A DNA stretch of 64,000 nt from Paraburkholderia madseniana (GTDB taxonomy: Bacteria; Pseudomonadota; Gammaproteobacteria; Burkholderiales; Burkholderiaceae). The DNA lies in the NCBI RefSeq assembly GCF_009690905.1, contig NZ_VOSW01000034.1, positions 1 through 64,000 on the forward strand, written 5' to 3'. Shown here piece by piece: positions 44,356 through 52,769 of the stretch. Position 1 is the stretch's first letter. Every line of letters starts with the position of its first letter. The translations under genes and the position numbers were made by a program. Below the pieces are notes generated by a model. It was given only the letters and a program-made list of their open reading frames with translations, searched no databases and was not told where the DNA came from.

Positions 44356-45741
44356 ATGTTCAGGAATACTGCGCGATGTCTCGACGCACTCTTTGTGATT
44401 GCGGGCGGGCTGCTCGCTCACGGGATGCGCTTTTCGACGCCGATTGCGTTGTCGGACACCGAGCGCCTCCTGATCGCCTTTAACTGCGTGCTCGTGCTGT
44501 TGATGTTTCCCGGCTTCGGCGTCTATGAAACGTGGCGTGGCAAGGCACTGCCCTCCATGCTGCTGAGAGTCGCCGCCGCATGGCTGGTGGTGGTCGCCAC
44601 CGCCCTTGTTCTGGCGTTCACACTGCACCGCATGGATGCGCTTTCGCGCCTGTGGTTCGGTTACTCGACGCTGATCTCCGGCGCGCTGATCATCGCCACC
44701 AAGTGCCTCGTGCATGTGGCCTTGCGCAGCGTGCGCCGGCGCGGCATGAATTTCCGCACGGTCGCGATCGTCGGCGCGCCCGGCTTCTCGCGCACCTTGC
44801 TCGCGCATCTCGACCATGCTCCGCAAGCCGGCTTCAAGCCGGTCTGCGTCTTCGACACCAGCATCGAAGCGGCCGGCACCTATGGCGCGCGGCTCAGCCG
44901 CCTGCCGGTGCTGACCGATCTGAATGCGTTCGCCGCCAAGGTGCGCGACGAACACGTGAACGAAGTGTGGCTCGCGTTGCCGCTTTCGGAAGAACATACG
45001 ATCTATCGCTTCACGCGCCTCTTTAGGCATGACTTCGTGAATCTGCGCTTCATACCCGACGTGCGCAGCCTCTCGCTGTTCAACCACGCGCTGGTCGACG
45101 TCGTCGGTTTACCGACGCTCAATCTGAGCGCCACGCCCATCCCGTCGCCGCAGATGTGGCCCAAGCTGATCTTCGACCGCCTGTTCGCGGCGGCCGCGCT
45201 GCTCGCGCTCGCGCCCGTGCTTATCGCGCTCGCGATCGGCATCAAGCTGAGCTCGCCCGGGCCGGTGTTTTTCCGCCAGACCCGCAAAGGCGTGGACGGC
45301 CAGCCGTTCGCGATCTACAAGTTCCGTTCGATGACCGTGCACCACGAAGCGCACGGCCAGGTCACGCAGGCCGCGCGCAACGACGCGCGCATCACGAAAC
45401 TCGGCGGCTTCATGCGCCGCACCAGTCTCGACGAACTGCCGCAATTCCTGAACGTGCTGCTCGGCCAGATGTCGGTGGTCGGTCCGCGTCCGCATGCGGT
45501 CGAGCACGACGATCTCTACAAGGATCAGGTGTACGGCTATATGAACCGCTACCGGATCAAGCCGGGCATCACCGGCTGGGCGCAGGTGAACGGGTATCGC
45601 GGCGCCACCACCAAGGTCGAAAAGATGGAAACGCGCGTCAAATTCGATCTCTTCTACATCCACAACTGGTCGTTCTGGTTCGACATGAAGATCGTGTTCA
45701 TCACGATTTTCAAGGGGTTCGTCGGCCGCAACGCATTCTGA
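44356..45741 (+). CDS. undecaprenyl-phosphate glucose phosphotransferase, WcaJ/polyprenyl glycosylphosphotransferase family
   Basis: A 461-residue inner-membrane priming enzyme that transfers a sugar phosphate to undecaprenyl phosphate. It has several N-terminal transmembrane helices (residues about 10-115) and a CoA-binding-like middle domain (AIVGAPGFSRTLLAHL). The C-terminal sugar transferase domain opens with a TM (LFAAAALLALAPVLIALAIG) and contains IYKFRSM, RTSLDELPQFLNVL, MSVVGPRPHA and KPGITGWAQVNGYRG. This is a normal WcaJ layout and starts each repeat unit. Confidence 0.95.
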   Translation: MFRNTARCLDALFVIAGGLLAHGMRFSTPIALSDTERLLIAFNCVLVLLMFPGFGVYETWRGKALPSMLLRVAAAWLVVVATALVLAFTLHRMDALSRLWFGYSTLISGALIIATKCLVHVALRSVRRRGMNFRTVAIVGAPGFSRTLLAHLDHAPQAGFKPVCVFDTSIEAAGTYGARLSRLPVLTDLNAFAAKVRDEHVNEVWLALPLSEEHTIYRFTRLFRHDFVNLRFIPDVRSLSLFNHALVDVVGLPTLNLSATPIPSPQMWPKLIFDRLFAAAALLALAPVLIALAIGIKLSSPGPVFFRQTRKGVDGQPFAIYKFRSMTVHHEAHGQVTQAARNDARITKLGGFMRRTSLDELPQFLNVLLGQMSVVGPRPHAVEHDDLYKDQVYGYMNRYRIKPGITGWAQVNGYRGATTKVEKMETRVKFDLFYIHNWSFWFDMKIVFITIFKGFVGRNAF

Positions 45742-45743
45742 TC

Positions 45744-46697
45744 ATGCCACTCCGGAAACCGTCCCTGAAAGTCTCCGTGATCGTGCCGACGTACCGGCGC
45801 ACCGCCGATCTCGCGCGCTGCCTCGCGGCGCTCGATGCACAGGAGCGCCGCGCCGACGAAGTGATCGTGATCGCACGCCACGACGATTACGCGACGCTCG
45901 ACTGGCTGCGCACGCGCGAAGCGAACCGGCCCGACCCGCGCCGCTGGATCGTGCTCGTGCACAAGCCGGGCGTGGTCGCCGCCTACAACCTCGGTATCGA
46001 CAGCGCCAGTGGCGACGTGCTTTGCTTCACCGACGACGATGCCGCGCCGCATTCCGACTGGATCACGCGGATCGTCCGCGCGTTCGAAAGCGATCCGGCA
46101 CTCGGCGGCCTCGGCGGACGCGACATCGTGCATGAACGCAATGGCATTCTGCAGGGGCAGAAGCTGCGCGTGGGCATCGTGCGCTGGTATGGCCGGACCA
46201 TCGGCAATCACCATATCGGCCACGGCGCGGCACGCGAAGTCCAGGTGCTCAAGGGCGTCAACATGGCGTTTCGCCGCGAGGCGATCGGCACGCTGCGCTT
46301 CGACGCCCGCTTGCGCGGCACCGGCGCGCAGGTTCACTGCGAGATGGCCTTCAGTCTGGACGTAGAGCGGCGCGGCTGGACCCTGATTTACGACCCGACG
46401 CTGCTGGTGGAGCACTTCCCGGCCCAGCGCAGCGACGAAGACCAGCGCTTCACATTTAACGACGCCGCTTTCTATAACGCGTCATTCAATCTCCGACTCA
46501 TCATGTGCGAATACCTGACGCCTCCCGGCCGATGGGCGTTCGTCGTTTACTCGACGCTGATCGGCGATCGCGCGGACCCGGGGTTCCTGCGCGCATTGTC
46601 GTTGGCATTCGAGCGCGGCGGCGTGGCACTCGCGCTTCGCAAATGGAGAGTTGGTTTACGCGCAATGCGCGGGGCATGGCAGGAGGCGGCGCGCTGA
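45744..46697 (+). CDS. GT2 family glycosyltransferase
   Basis: A 317-residue GT-A enzyme. It opens SLKVSVIVPTYRRTADLARCL. The DXD-type FTDDDAAPHSDW lies near residue 95 and the later GVNMAFRREA is typical of GT2. The ATG at 45744 lies two bases after the upstream stop, and the long frame that starts earlier is a shadow. It probably adds the second or a later sugar of the repeat unit. Confidence 0.93.
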   Translation: MPLRKPSLKVSVIVPTYRRTADLARCLAALDAQERRADEVIVIARHDDYATLDWLRTREANRPDPRRWIVLVHKPGVVAAYNLGIDSASGDVLCFTDDDAAPHSDWITRIVRAFESDPALGGLGGRDIVHERNGILQGQKLRVGIVRWYGRTIGNHHIGHGAAREVQVLKGVNMAFRREAIGTLRFDARLRGTGAQVHCEMAFSLDVERRGWTLIYDPTLLVEHFPAQRSDEDQRFTFNDAAFYNASFNLRLIMCEYLTPPGRWAFVVYSTLIGDRADPGFLRALSLAFERGGVALALRKWRVGLRAMRGAWQEAAR

Positions 46698-46734
46698 CCG
46701 AACAGTGCGCGGCTTCACGCGAGGGACCACTAAA

Positions 46735-47928
46735 ATGACTATCAGAACGATTGCCGCAGGGCTCGCGGCCACATCTCTATGCGCCTGTGCACTGGCGCCA
46801 GGACCCTATCTGGACACCAACCGGCTGGAGCCGCCCGCTCCGCCGGAGCAGACCGCCGAGAAGTTTCCGGTGCACACGATCGACGTCGGCTATTTTCGCC
46901 AGCAACGCGCAGCCGCGGTACCGGCCGCCTGCCCGTTGTCGTGCCTGACGCCGCAGACGCGCGGTGCTTACGACTACCGGCTCGGCATCGGCGACCAGTT
47001 GAGCATCATCGTCTGGGATCACCCGGAACTGACCGGCGGCACACTTGGCGGCGTGCCGCCGCTGCCGGGCGTCGGCAACGGCGCAACACCAACGCCCGGA
47101 CCTACGCAGACGCAAGGCGCGACACCGATCGCGCCGACGCTGACAGGCGGCGGCGAAGGCGGACTGACCGTGCGCGTCGCCAACAACGGCACGATCTTTT
47201 TCCCGCGCGTGGGCCGCGTCAAGGTGCTCGGCATGACCGCGCAGCAGGTTCAGGAATCGCTGACGAGGGGTCTCGCGAAGACGATTCGTAATCCTCAGCT
47301 CGATGTGCGCGTGTCGGGTTTCAACAGTCAGTCGGTGCAGGTGACCGGCAATCTGCGCACGCCCGCCTCCGAAGCGATCACCGATACGCCGCTGACCGTT
47401 CTCGACGCGATCAATCGCGCAGGCGGCGCATTGCCCGACGCGGATCTGCAGAACGTGGGCGTGACCCGCAGCGGCAAGCGCTATACGGTCGACGTCGCCT
47501 CGCTGCTCGAAACCGGCGATCCGCAACAGAACGTGCTGCTGAAGGACGGCGACATCATCGACGTGCCGGACCGCTCGAACAGCCGCGTCTTCGTGCTCGG
47601 CGAAGTGAACAAGCCGACTTCGCTGCCGATGAACCGCGGCCGCCTGACGCTCGCCGATGCGCTGACCGGCGCCGGCAGCCTCGACGTCAAGACCGGCGAC
47701 CCGCGCTTCGTCTACGTGCTGCGCGGCGCCGACAAGACGCTCACGCCCGACGTCTATCAGCTCGACATGACCCAGGTCGACGCGTTGATGCTGATGACCA
47801 AGTTCGAACTCCAGCCGAAAGATGTGGTGTACGTGCAGGTCTCGAGCGCAGCACGCTTTAACCGCGCACTCGAACAGATCACGCCGACTCTGCAGTCCAT
47901 CTTCTACACGGTGCAGTTGGGCCGGTGA
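46735..47928 (+). CDS. wza: Wza-type outer-membrane polysaccharide export lipoprotein
   Basis: A 397-residue OPX family protein. The lipobox is LCAC with Cys18 as the lipidated residue. A PES domain begins YRLGIGDQLSIIVWDHPEL, and SLBB-like repeats follow (VQVTGNLRTPASEAITDTPLTVLDA, NSRVFVLGEVNKPTSLPM). Between WDHPEL and the conserved VRVANNGTIFFPRVG there is an unusual Gly/Pro/Thr-rich insert of about 45 residues. It forms the export channel with the tyrosine kinase that follows 25 bp downstream. Confidence 0.95.
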   Translation: MTIRTIAAGLAATSLCACALAPGPYLDTNRLEPPAPPEQTAEKFPVHTIDVGYFRQQRAAAVPAACPLSCLTPQTRGAYDYRLGIGDQLSIIVWDHPELTGGTLGGVPPLPGVGNGATPTPGPTQTQGATPIAPTLTGGGEGGLTVRVANNGTIFFPRVGRVKVLGMTAQQVQESLTRGLAKTIRNPQLDVRVSGFNSQSVQVTGNLRTPASEAITDTPLTVLDAINRAGGALPDADLQNVGVTRSGKRYTVDVASLLETGDPQQNVLLKDGDIIDVPDRSNSRVFVLGEVNKPTSLPMNRGRLTLADALTGAGSLDVKTGDPRFVYVLRGADKTLTPDVYQLDMTQVDALMLMTKFELQPKDVVYVQVSSAARFNRALEQITPTLQSIFYTVQLGR

Positions 47929-47953
47929 ACAACGCTCGCAACGGAGTATTCCT

Positions 47954-50344
47954 ATGAGTACGTACGACATGCTGGATCACGGACCGGCGCCCAACAGCGA
48001 CGAAGATGCGGTGATGCGCGACTTGCTGCGCATGATCATGGATCAGATCTGGTGGGTGCTCGCCATTGCCGGTTGCGTGATACTCGCCGCGGTGATCTAT
48101 ACGAAGCTCGCCACGCCGATCTACTCCGCCGACGCCCTGCTTCAGGTCGACACGCAGACCGGCAACAACGGTTCGCAGAGTCAGAACACGCCGTCACTCG
48201 TGCCTTCGGTGGCCCCGATGCGCACCGAAGCGGAAATCGAAATCATCAAGAGCCGCGCGGTGGTCGAGCCGGTGGTCGAGCAGTTCAAACTGAACTTCAG
48301 CACGGCGGCGAAGACCATGCCGGTGCTCGGCAAGATTTCGTCGTGGTTCGCGCATCCGGGCCGCCCGCTCGGCGCGGCCTTCGGAATGGACTCGTATGCG
48401 TGGGGCGGCGAGCAATTCGAAGTCGGGTCGATCACGGTGCCGAAATCGCTGGAAGGCGCGCGCCTGACACTGCACGTGCTCGATTACGGCCGCTATGAGC
48501 TGACGGACTCGTTCGGGCAGCAGATCCTCACCGGGGTGGCGGGTCAGGAAGCAAGCGGCAACGACGTCACACTGTTCGTCAAGACGCTGGTGGCCCGTCC
48601 CGGCACCGAGTTCTACGTGACGCGTTTCAATCAACTGGACGCGGTCGCCGCCCTGTCGTCCGGATTGCAGGTCGCCGAAAAAGGCCGTGACACCGGTGTC
48701 GTGCAACTGTCGTACATGGGCACCGATCCGCACGCGATCACCGCGATCACCAATGCGGTGGCGGCGTCGTATCTGGCGCAACGCACAGAACGCGCGCAGG
48801 AAGAAGCGAGCCACATGCTGAGCTTCCTGAACAGTGAATTGCCGCGTCTGCGCGCCGAGGTGAAAAAGACCGAGACCGCGTTGTCGGAGTACCAGTCGAA
48901 AGCCGGATCGTTCCAGCCGACCCAGGAGGCCGGCGTCTACCTCGCCGGTGGTCTGGACTACGAAAAGCAGATTGCGACGCTGCGCATCCAGCGCGCGCAA
49001 CTGCTGCAGCGCTTCACGGAAGAAAGCCCGGAGGTGCAACAGGTGGACGCGCAACTGGCGGCGATGTCGCGCGAAAAAGCCCGTTTCGAGGATCACTTCA
49101 GCACGCTGCCGAGCTCCGAACGCAACGCCCTCTCCTTGCAGCGCGATGCGAAGGTTGCCGAGGAAATTTATGTGGCGCTGCTGAATAAAACCCAGGAGCT
49201 GTCGATTTCGCGTGCCGGCACGATCGGCAACGTGCATATCATCGACGCCGCCTTGCTGCCGTCCCAGCCGGTGCGGCCCAAATCGGCGCTGATCATTTCG
49301 GCGGGCACGCTGCTCGGCATCATCGGCGGGATTCTGTTCGCGTTTTGCCGGCACACGTTCTTTACCGGCGTGGCCGATCCTGAGTTCGTCGAGCGGCGCT
49401 TCCAGTTGCCGATCTTCGGCTCGATCGCCTTCAGCCCGGAACAGGCGCGCAGCGACCGGCAGTTGAGCGCCATGCGCGCCGCAGCGCTGCACGGCCCCAG
49501 GTCGACACCGACCGAAGTGTCCGCGGGATCGTCGGGCGTCATGCGAGCGCTTCGGCCTGGTTCGGCGGCGGCCCGCCAGGGGCAGGTGCCCGTCGGTACG
49601 CAAACCGTCATTGCGTCGGGCAAAACGCCGATGCGGCCGCTGCTGGTGAAGACCCATCCGTACGACACCACGGTGGAAGGCCTGCGTGGGCTGCGCGCCA
49701 CGCTGCAATTCGGCCTGGTCGATGCGCCCAACCGCATCGTAGCGATCACGAGTCCGGCGCCTTCGGACGGCAAAAGCTTTCTGTGCGCGAACCTCGCTGC
49801 ATTGATCGCGGAATCGGGCAAGCGCGTGCTGCTGATCGATGCCGATCTGCGGCGCGGCCGTCTCGCGCAGTATCTCGGCCGCTCGCCGAATGGTGGCTTG
49901 ACCGAACTGCTGACGGGTCAGGTCGATCTCGAAGTCGCGGCTCGCGCCACGGGCGTGGATGGCCTGCACTTCATCGCGGCGGGCGCGTATCCGCCGAATC
50001 CGTCCGAGATTCTGACGTCGTCGCGCTTCGGTGAAATCCTCGCGCGCTTCGAGCAGGAGTTCGATCTGGTGATCGTCGATACGCCACCGCTGCTGGCGGT
50101 GGCCGATGCGGCGGTGATTGCGCATATCGCCGGTTCGACGGTGCTGGTCATGCGCTCCGGTGCTCACACAGAGGGCCACGTGGCCGACGCGCTGAAGAAA
50201 CTGCGGCGCGCGCGGGCCCGGGTGGTGGGAGGCGTGATGAATGCGGTGCCGCTCAAGAGCCACAACAAGAACGGCACGTACGACTATGCCTACGCGTACA
50301 CCTACTCCGCCGGCGATCCGCTCGATACGCACGGATCACGATAG
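47954..50344 (+). CDS. wzc: Wzc-type BY-kinase / polysaccharide co-polymerase
   Basis: A 796-residue inner-membrane tyrosine autokinase controlling chain length and export. It has two transmembrane segments (residues about 36-56 and 450-475) around a long periplasmic coiled-coil-like region. The C-terminal kinase has a Walker A APSDGKSFLCANLA, Walker A' VLLIDADLRRG and Walker B LVIVDTPPLL. The tail is a tyrosine cluster, GTYDYAYAYTYSAGD. The ATG at 47954 is chosen from the family N-terminus. No phosphatase gene (Wzb) is adjacent. A strong terminator follows at 50368. Confidence 0.96.
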   Translation: MSTYDMLDHGPAPNSDEDAVMRDLLRMIMDQIWWVLAIAGCVILAAVIYTKLATPIYSADALLQVDTQTGNNGSQSQNTPSLVPSVAPMRTEAEIEIIKSRAVVEPVVEQFKLNFSTAAKTMPVLGKISSWFAHPGRPLGAAFGMDSYAWGGEQFEVGSITVPKSLEGARLTLHVLDYGRYELTDSFGQQILTGVAGQEASGNDVTLFVKTLVARPGTEFYVTRFNQLDAVAALSSGLQVAEKGRDTGVVQLSYMGTDPHAITAITNAVAASYLAQRTERAQEEASHMLSFLNSELPRLRAEVKKTETALSEYQSKAGSFQPTQEAGVYLAGGLDYEKQIATLRIQRAQLLQRFTEESPEVQQVDAQLAAMSREKARFEDHFSTLPSSERNALSLQRDAKVAEEIYVALLNKTQELSISRAGTIGNVHIIDAALLPSQPVRPKSALIISAGTLLGIIGGILFAFCRHTFFTGVADPEFVERRFQLPIFGSIAFSPEQARSDRQLSAMRAAALHGPRSTPTEVSAGSSGVMRALRPGSAAARQGQVPVGTQTVIASGKTPMRPLLVKTHPYDTTVEGLRGLRATLQFGLVDAPNRIVAITSPAPSDGKSFLCANLAALIAESGKRVLLIDADLRRGRLAQYLGRSPNGGLTELLTGQVDLEVAARATGVDGLHFIAAGAYPPNPSEILTSSRFGEILARFEQEFDLVIVDTPPLLAVADAAVIAHIAGSTVLVMRSGAHTEGHVADALKKLRRARARVVGGVMNAVPLKSHNKNGTYDYAYAYTYSAGDPLDTHGSR

Positions 50345-50367
50345 ATCGGGTTAAAAGCAGTAAAGCG

Positions 50368-50403
50368 AAAGGGCTGCGCCGGATCGAGGCGCAGCCCTTT
50401 TTT
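50368..50403 (+). terminator. intrinsic terminator of the plus-strand exopolysaccharide arm
   Basis: AAAGGGCTGCGCC, loop GGATCGA, GGCGCAGCCCTTT, followed by a T-run. The stem has at least 10 perfect pairs. It is located 24 bp after wzc. Confidence 0.85.
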
Positions 50404-50438
50404 ATTGGCGCACAACTGGCGCTGTGCGCCGCGTTCGT

Positions 50439-50861
50439 TTACAGAAACGCGCTGACGTCGGTATGAAAACGCGCGGCCAGTGCCTTCGCCACCTTTTTGC
50501 TGATGGCGCGCCGGCCCGCGAGAATATCGCTCACCACGGTGGGCGATGCGATACCGATCAGGTCCTTCTGCTTGAGCCCGTGCGTTTCCAGCAGATGCCG
50601 CAACACCTCACGCGGCTCCGCTTTCGGGATCGTCACGTTGTTCACTTCCCAGCTTTCGATCAGGTCGGTGACGATCGCGAACAGATCGGCCAGCGGATCC
50701 TTCTCGTTACCGTTCAGATGATCGGCGAGCGCGTTGGCGAGCCGCACCATCTTCTGATAGTCCTGCTCATTACGAATGGGTGTGATCGGCAACTGGGTTT
50801 GCAGGGCAGCCCAGGTTTGAGCGATGTCGGGAAAGGCTCCCGGAAGGCGATCGGCATTCAT
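50439..50861 (-). CDS. higA: HigA-type antitoxin (HTH)
   Basis: A 140-residue HTH_3 protein. The C-terminal part PREVLRHLLETHGLKQKDLIGIASPTVVSDILAGRRAISKKVAKALAARF is a Cro/C1-type helix-turn-helix, preceded by a helical N-terminus. The ATG overlaps the toxin stop as ATGA and follows GAGGAAGA. It would bind and neutralise the toxin encoded upstream and repress the operon at a palindrome 430-470 bp before this gene. Confidence 0.88.
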   Translation of the reverse strand: MNADRLPGAFPDIAQTWAALQTQLPITPIRNEQDYQKMVRLANALADHLNGNEKDPLADLFAIVTDLIESWEVNNVTIPKAEPREVLRHLLETHGLKQKDLIGIASPTVVSDILAGRRAISKKVAKALAARFHTDVSAFL

Positions 50862-51157
50862 AAGTTTAGATTCTTCCTCGTCCAAAGGTCGTATTCCGTA
50901 TGCGTCAATACGTGACGAACGAACAACGACTGCCTGTTGTAGGGAATCGCCGCGATGATCCGGAACCGGTTGCCGCCTACATCGAAAACGGTGTATTGCG
51001 GCGGTACGTAGTCCACGCCCGCGAACGTCTGCTCCAGGTCGTTATAGCCATACGCGAGGCAAGCCTGCGCCAGTGAGTACCACGTCAACAGCGCACTGCG
51101 CGCCTCCGGATGCCTCTTTATGAAGTCCAGCAACGCTTTCTTTGAAATGACCCGCAT
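50858..51157 (-). CDS. higB: HigB-type mRNA interferase toxin
   Basis: A 99-residue RelE-fold toxin. Its features are MRVISKKALLDFIKRHPEARSALLTWY, DYVPPQYTVFDVGGNRFRIIAAIPYNRQSLFVRHVLTHTEYD, with the basic and His residues expected for an HigB active site. The ATG at 51157 gives the usual N-terminus; an in-frame extension to 51184 exists. Toxin-first order with the antitoxin overlapping is typical of higBA. A 37-bp near-perfect palindrome with an embedded promoter is about 140 bp upstream. Confidence 0.9.
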   Translation of the reverse strand: MRVISKKALLDFIKRHPEARSALLTWYSLAQACLAYGYNDLEQTFAGVDYVPPQYTVFDVGGNRFRIIAAIPYNRQSLFVRHVLTHTEYDLWTRKNLNL

Positions 51158-51294
51158 CGTATTTCCTCGCATGCACACGCGCACTGGACAAGCACGCTCT
51201 ACCTGCGAGGCTAAGGGACGGGTTCGACACCGATAGTCAGCCGGGCGGCATAGGCCGAACAGCCCACTATGGCTTACTGCGGTACGACGAAGTC

Positions 51295-51334
51295 ATTTTA
51301 TTCGCATATAGCGAAGTTCGCAATATGCGAATAA
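51295..51334 (-). promoter_or_regulatory. higBA promoter inside a 37-bp operator palindrome
   Basis: On the minus strand, TTATTCGCATAT (51334-51323) and ATATGCGAATAA (51309-51298) are perfect inverted arms. The centre carries another palindrome GCGAA-G-TTCGC, so the whole 37 bp is symmetric except for one base pair. A -35 TTGCGA (51323-51318), a 17-base spacer and -10 TAAAAT (51300-51295) overlap the palindrome, so a bound repressor would block transcription of higBA. Confidence 0.7.
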
Positions 51335-51375
51335 AGAGATAATCTGTCGCGCTTCATGGTCTGCACGCGAGCGCG

Positions 51376-52593
51376 TCAACGTCCCCAACTGCCTCCTTGC
51401 GCGCGTTCGCCGGGCCACCCGAGATCCCCGGTGGCCAGATCGGGTTCGACGCGCTCTGCTGCCGCGACCCGCAGACGCCAGCCCGATGCCGCGATCGTGC
51501 GCGTCACCTCAGCCATGAAGGCGCGCCGGAAAACCGCCGCGGAAAAACGTTCCGCATTCGCGCGGCATGCCGCCGGTGTGATCTGTTCACTCTGCCGCTC
51601 GAAGCGGTCGATCGCGTCGAGCATCGACACGACCGTTTGGCGTGCGAAATACACGCCGGTAGGACGTGCCTCGCCGATCGGCACCACTGTTTCGAGCGCC
51701 CCACCCTTGCCGAACGCAATGACCGGTGTGCCGCACGCCTGTGCTTCGAGCGCGACGATGCCGAAGTCTTCCTCGGCGGCGAACACGAAGGCGCGCGCGC
51801 GTTGCAGATGATCCTTGAGAACCTTGAACGGCTGATAGCCGAGGATCGTCACATTCGGACCGGCCTTGGCGCGAATCGCCGCCATCTCCGGTCCGTCGCC
51901 GATCACGATCAGCTTGCGGTGCGGCGTCGCGTTGAAGGTTTCGACGATCAGTTCAATGCGCTTGTAAGGCACCATCCGCGAGGCGGTCAGATAGAAGTCT
52001 TCCTTGTGCGTGCACAGTTCGAACTTGTGCACGTCGACGGGCGGCGGAATCACTGCGGCATCGCGCCGGTAAGTTTTCATCACGCGCCGCGCGACGAATT
52101 GCGAATTCGCGATCAGACGATCGACGCTGTTCGCCGAGTGCGAATCCCAGCCGCGCAGATAATGAAGCAACGCACGCACGAGCCATGACTTCGGCCCGCG
52201 CGTCAGATTCGCTTCGCGCAAATACTGGTGCTGCAGGTCCCACGCGTAGCGCATCGGCGAATGCACGTAGCTCACGTGCGTCTGATCCGGGCCGACCAGC
52301 ACACCCTTGGCGACCGCATAAGAACTCGTGATGATGAGGTCGTAACCCGAGAGATCGAACTGCTCGATCGCGAGCGGCATCAGCGGCAAATACGCGCGAT
52401 AGTGGCGCCGCGCAAACGGCAGGCCCTGGATGAACGACGTGGTGACAGGTTTGCCGCCTACCGGCCTGCGGTCTTCGAGGAAATCGACGAGGCTGAAGAG
52501 ATCGGCATCGGGAAAACACTCGATGATCTGTTCGAGCACTTTCTCGGCTCCGCCAGGTGCGACGAGCCAGTCGTGCACGATCGCCACTTTCAT
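51376..52593 (-). CDS. GT4 family glycosyltransferase
   Basis: A 405-residue GT-B enzyme. The N-terminus MKVAIVHDWLVAPGGAEKVLEQ and the C-terminal LTASRMVPYKRIELIVETF, LIVIGDGPEM and VFAAEEDFGIVALEAQACGTP (EX7E) are standard for GT4, of the mannosyltransferase-like group. GGGGAGATC precedes the ATG. It is transcribed towards higBA. It probably completes the polysaccharide assembly. Confidence 0.94.
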   Translation of the reverse strand: MKVAIVHDWLVAPGGAEKVLEQIIECFPDADLFSLVDFLEDRRPVGGKPVTTSFIQGLPFARRHYRAYLPLMPLAIEQFDLSGYDLIITSSYAVAKGVLVGPDQTHVSYVHSPMRYAWDLQHQYLREANLTRGPKSWLVRALLHYLRGWDSHSANSVDRLIANSQFVARRVMKTYRRDAAVIPPPVDVHKFELCTHKEDFYLTASRMVPYKRIELIVETFNATPHRKLIVIGDGPEMAAIRAKAGPNVTILGYQPFKVLKDHLQRARAFVFAAEEDFGIVALEAQACGTPVIAFGKGGALETVVPIGEARPTGVYFARQTVVSMLDAIDRFERQSEQITPAACRANAERFSAAVFRRAFMAEVTRTIAASGWRLRVAAAERVEPDLATGDLGWPGERAQGGSWGR

Positions 52594-52769
52594 GATCTCC
52601 CCGCCTATTGATTAACGACCCATGGCCATAGCAACGAGTGTAAGTGCCGCATCATTTGCCGTGCGTGCGTATGCCCACATTCGACGCGCGACAGTCCGCG
52701 AATAATGAAGACTCGCTATTCGCTTCTTGCGAATGGCGAGTCCAATCACTTCGCCCGACTTTGCACTTT

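Noticed and set aside
48194..50332. 712-residue frame opposite wzc
   Set aside because: It is an antisense shadow with no domain; wzc motifs are intact.
52644..52769. Longer N-terminus for the GT4 gene
   Set aside because: The extra residues do not resemble a glycosyltransferase N-terminus, though neither start has a strong ribosome site, so this is a weak preference.
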